In this document: piece by piece, positions 62,257 to 64,000 of the stretch
How the letters are laid out: every line of letters begins with the position of its first letter
Numbering within the stretch: the first letter of the stretch is position 1
Source of the DNA: Myroides marinus
GTDB taxonomy: Bacteria > Bacteroidota > Bacteroidia > Flavobacteriales > Flavobacteriaceae
Direction: 5' to 3'
Length of the DNA: 64,000 nt
Assembly: GCF_900109075.1 (NCBI RefSeq)
Contig: NZ_FNYS01000005.1
Span: 124,001 to 188,000, forward strand
The notes under the pieces: generated by a model
The model's input: the letters and a program-made list of their open reading frames with translations, nothing else
Database searches by the model: none
Told to the model about the DNA's origin: nothing
Made by a program: the position numbers and the translations under genes

Positions 62257-63454
62257 TACTTCTAAAAAAATGCTGTTCCTCTTCTTGGTGATAGTTGGCT
62301 TTGTATATTTTATAGAGTCTAATAAAGTCGACCCTATCAACTGGAGAGTAACCTTAGACAATACTAGTAAATCTCCTTACGGAACCTACATACTTGATAA
62401 GGAGATTGATTATATGTTTCCTAAAGACAGTGTTGTTCGTATCACTGAGCATCTCTATGATTTTTTTGATAATAGTAACTATGATAGCATTCATACTAAT
62501 AGCCTATTCTCTTTAAAAGACTATGGTTATCTAGACTCTTTTTCTAGAGTAAAACTAAATGAATATATACTTAAAGGAAATACAGCATTAATTATCCAAG
62601 ACAATATAGATGGATTAATAGCCGGCATAGAAACCTCTTCTCTTTACTATGAAGTGGATTATAATAACGCAGAAAGCGAACAATTATTTGTTACACTAGC
62701 TAATCAAAGCATATCTACTTACTCTTATAAAATCAAAGGATTAAATCCTTACTTCTTTGATATTCCAGATTCATTAAGAAGTAAAATAGAAGTACTTGGT
62801 TACCTGAAATACAACGGTGTTAAGTACCCTAATCTTATTCGTCAAAGACAAGAAAAAGGACAATTAATACTAGGGCTTCAACCTATTGCTTTTACTAACT
62901 ACAATCTACTAGAAAGTAATAATCACTTATATGCACAAGGGATTCTATCTTATTTACCTCAACAAAAAACGTATTACACGGTCAATAAACTACCTACAGA
63001 TACAGAGTACCACTCTGAGTCTATATTGAGATTTGTATTTAAGAATCCTGCGCTTAAATGGGCTTGGTACTTCTTTTTGGGTACGATAGTCGTATTTATT
63101 CTATTCACTGCTAAGAGAAAACAAAGAATAATACCGATAATCAAACCACTTTCTAATACAACAGTCGAATTCACTAAAACAGTGTCTAACCTATACATTC
63201 AGAACAAGGATTATCACGATCTAATGAATAAACAAATCATCTATACATTAGAAAAAATAAGAAGAGAGTACTGGATAGATACTACTAAGTTAGACGAGCA
63301 CTTTATCAATAATCTTCATGCTAAGACTAAAAAGAATAAAGAGGACATTGTTAAGTTTATACGCTTTATAGAACAATTTAGAGCATCTGAAAATTATGCA
63401 TCTGAAACCTTATTAATCGAATTAAATAAATTAATAGAAAACATCATTGACTAA
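62249..63454 (+). CDS. DUF4350-domain protein
   Basis: 401 residues. One transmembrane segment at about 8-22, an extracytoplasmic DUF4350 domain beginning INWRVTLDNTSKSPYGTYIL (a GATase-like fold; GNTALIIQDNIDGL), a second membrane segment (about 275-290: WAWYFFLGTIVVFILF) and a C-terminal cytosolic helical tail. Typical partner of MoxR/DUF58 clusters. Function unknown. Confidence 0.9.
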   Translation: MNNTSKKMLFLFLVIVGFVYFIESNKVDPINWRVTLDNTSKSPYGTYILDKEIDYMFPKDSVVRITEHLYDFFDNSNYDSIHTNSLFSLKDYGYLDSFSRVKLNEYILKGNTALIIQDNIDGLIAGIETSSLYYEVDYNNAESEQLFVTLANQSISTYSYKIKGLNPYFFDIPDSLRSKIEVLGYLKYNGVKYPNLIRQRQEKGQLILGLQPIAFTNYNLLESNNHLYAQGILSYLPQQKTYYTVNKLPTDTEYHSESILRFVFKNPALKWAWYFFLGTIVVFILFTAKRKQRIIPIIKPLSNTTVEFTKTVSNLYIQNKDYHDLMNKQIIYTLEKIRREYWIDTTKLDEHFINNLHAKTKKNKEDIVKFIRFIEQFRASENYASETLLIELNKLIENIID

Positions 63455-63463
63455 AAATATACT

Positions 63464-64000
63464 ATGGAAAATATACTAAACACAGAAGAGAACCTACACT
63501 TTGAATCTCGCCTTGACTTAAACCTTTTACAAGAGAAAGTACAAGCTATAAAAACTGAAATCAAAAAAGTAATTGTAGGGCAAGACAAAACGATTAACCA
63601 ATTAATAGTAGCTCTTCTAGCTAATGGACATATTCTACTAGAAGGAGTTCCTGGAGTAGCGAAGACTTTATCTGCTAAGCTACTAGCTCAGACTATTTCT
63701 ATGGATTTTAGTCGTATTCAGTTTACACCAGATTTAATGCCTTCTGACATACTAGGTACATCTATATTCAATATGCAGAAGAGTGAGTTCGAATTTAAAA
63801 AAGGACCTATATTCTCTAATCTAATCCTAATTGATGAGATTAACCGTGCTCCTGCTAAAACTCAGGCTGCTTTATTTGAAGTAATGGAAGAGAGACAGAT
63901 CACTATAGATGGGCATTCATATATCATGAGTGAACCTTTCTTAGTTATTGCTACCCAAAACCCAATAGAACAAGAAGGTACGTATAGACTACCTGAAGCC
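63464..64000 (+). CDS. MoxR-family AAA+ ATPase (partial, 3' end outside window)
   Basis: First 179 residues. Walker A GVPGVAKT (61-68), Walker [12 protein letters not shown] (about 121), sensor-1 [21 protein letters not shown] at the window edge. MoxR ATPases act as chaperones that assemble metal-centre or von Willebrand-A-containing complexes and are usually followed by DUF58 and VWA genes. The reading frame is open to the last base. Confidence 0.93.
   Translation, partial: MENILNTEENLHFESRLDLNLLQEKVQAIKTEIKKVIVGQDKTINQLIVALLANGHILLEGVPGVAKTLSAKLLAQTISMDFSRIQFTPDLMPSDILGTSIFNMQKSEFEFKKGPIFSNLILIDEINRAPAKTQAALFEVMEERQITIDGHSYIMSEPFLVIATQNPIEQEGTYRLPEA

Overview
This is AT-rich DNA (roughly one third G+C) from a member of the Flavobacteriaceae (Bacteroidota). 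The evidence is a SusC/SusD pair, many Bacteroidota-type lipoproteins, promoters with the TAnnTTTG -7 element, fused alpha/beta 2-oxoacid dehydrogenase E1 proteins, a DnaX without the usual zinc module, and the DUF2520-KdsC-Maf and RDD-SpoIIM-DUF4129-DUF4350-MoxR neighbourhoods. A Myroides-like organism fits, but the genus is inferred. No tRNA, rRNA, CRISPR array, intact insertion sequence or prophage was seen; most of the window looks like stable chromosome.

Layout. 1-4.3 kb: start of an RND efflux adaptor, a LytS/LytTR two-component pair and two uncharacterised genes. 4.3-7.8 kb: repeat-rich spacers around an OmpR-type two-component system. 7.8-12.2 kb: an orphan SusCD pair. 12.5-18.6 kb: WYL regulator, CvfB, dnaX (apparently read through a -1 frameshift), a DUF4294 protein and an M42 peptidase. 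18.7-21.5 kb: SseB-like protein, chloramphenicol acetyltransferase-like enzyme and Bcr/CflA efflux pump. 21.6-29.3 kb: alpha-oxoamine synthase (sphingoid or sulfonolipid base), two fused E1 dehydrogenases, nitroreductase and PurC. 29.5-34.3 kb: a cobalamin riboswitch ahead of a hotdog thioesterase, a 6S-like structured RNA candidate, and a CeuBCDE-type ferric-siderophore ABC operon. 34.6-43.1 kb: LysR/MFS divergent pair, small lipoprotein, a 1.4-kb gene-poor stretch, an orphan protein, BioB and an LTA-synthase-like sulfatase. 43.5-53.6 kb: Crp/Fnr regulators, PH-domain membrane pair, an alkB-crp-esterase-crp-CMD run, tandemly duplicated lipoproteins and a truncated haemoglobin. 53.7-58.1 kb: DUF2520-KdsC-Maf-MscS operon and a degenerate SSS-family transporter. 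58.1-64 kb: TRIC-like channel, then the RDD/SpoIIM/DUF4129/DUF4350/MoxR cluster running off the edge.

Functional links. The siderophore genes form one overlapping operon behind a good TTTG-N18-TATATTTG promoter. The cat and bcr genes sit together as a possible phenicol-protection locus. The two E1 enzymes feed acyl-CoA metabolism and, by inference, branched-chain lipid synthesis, which the oxoamine synthase could use. The observations most worth following are the dnaX slippery site, the B12 riboswitch with an unexpected downstream gene, the two non-coding RNA candidates, the 10-bp-phased TGG array at 4.57-4.64 kb and the approximately 95-bp tandem repeats at 7.2-7.6 kb.
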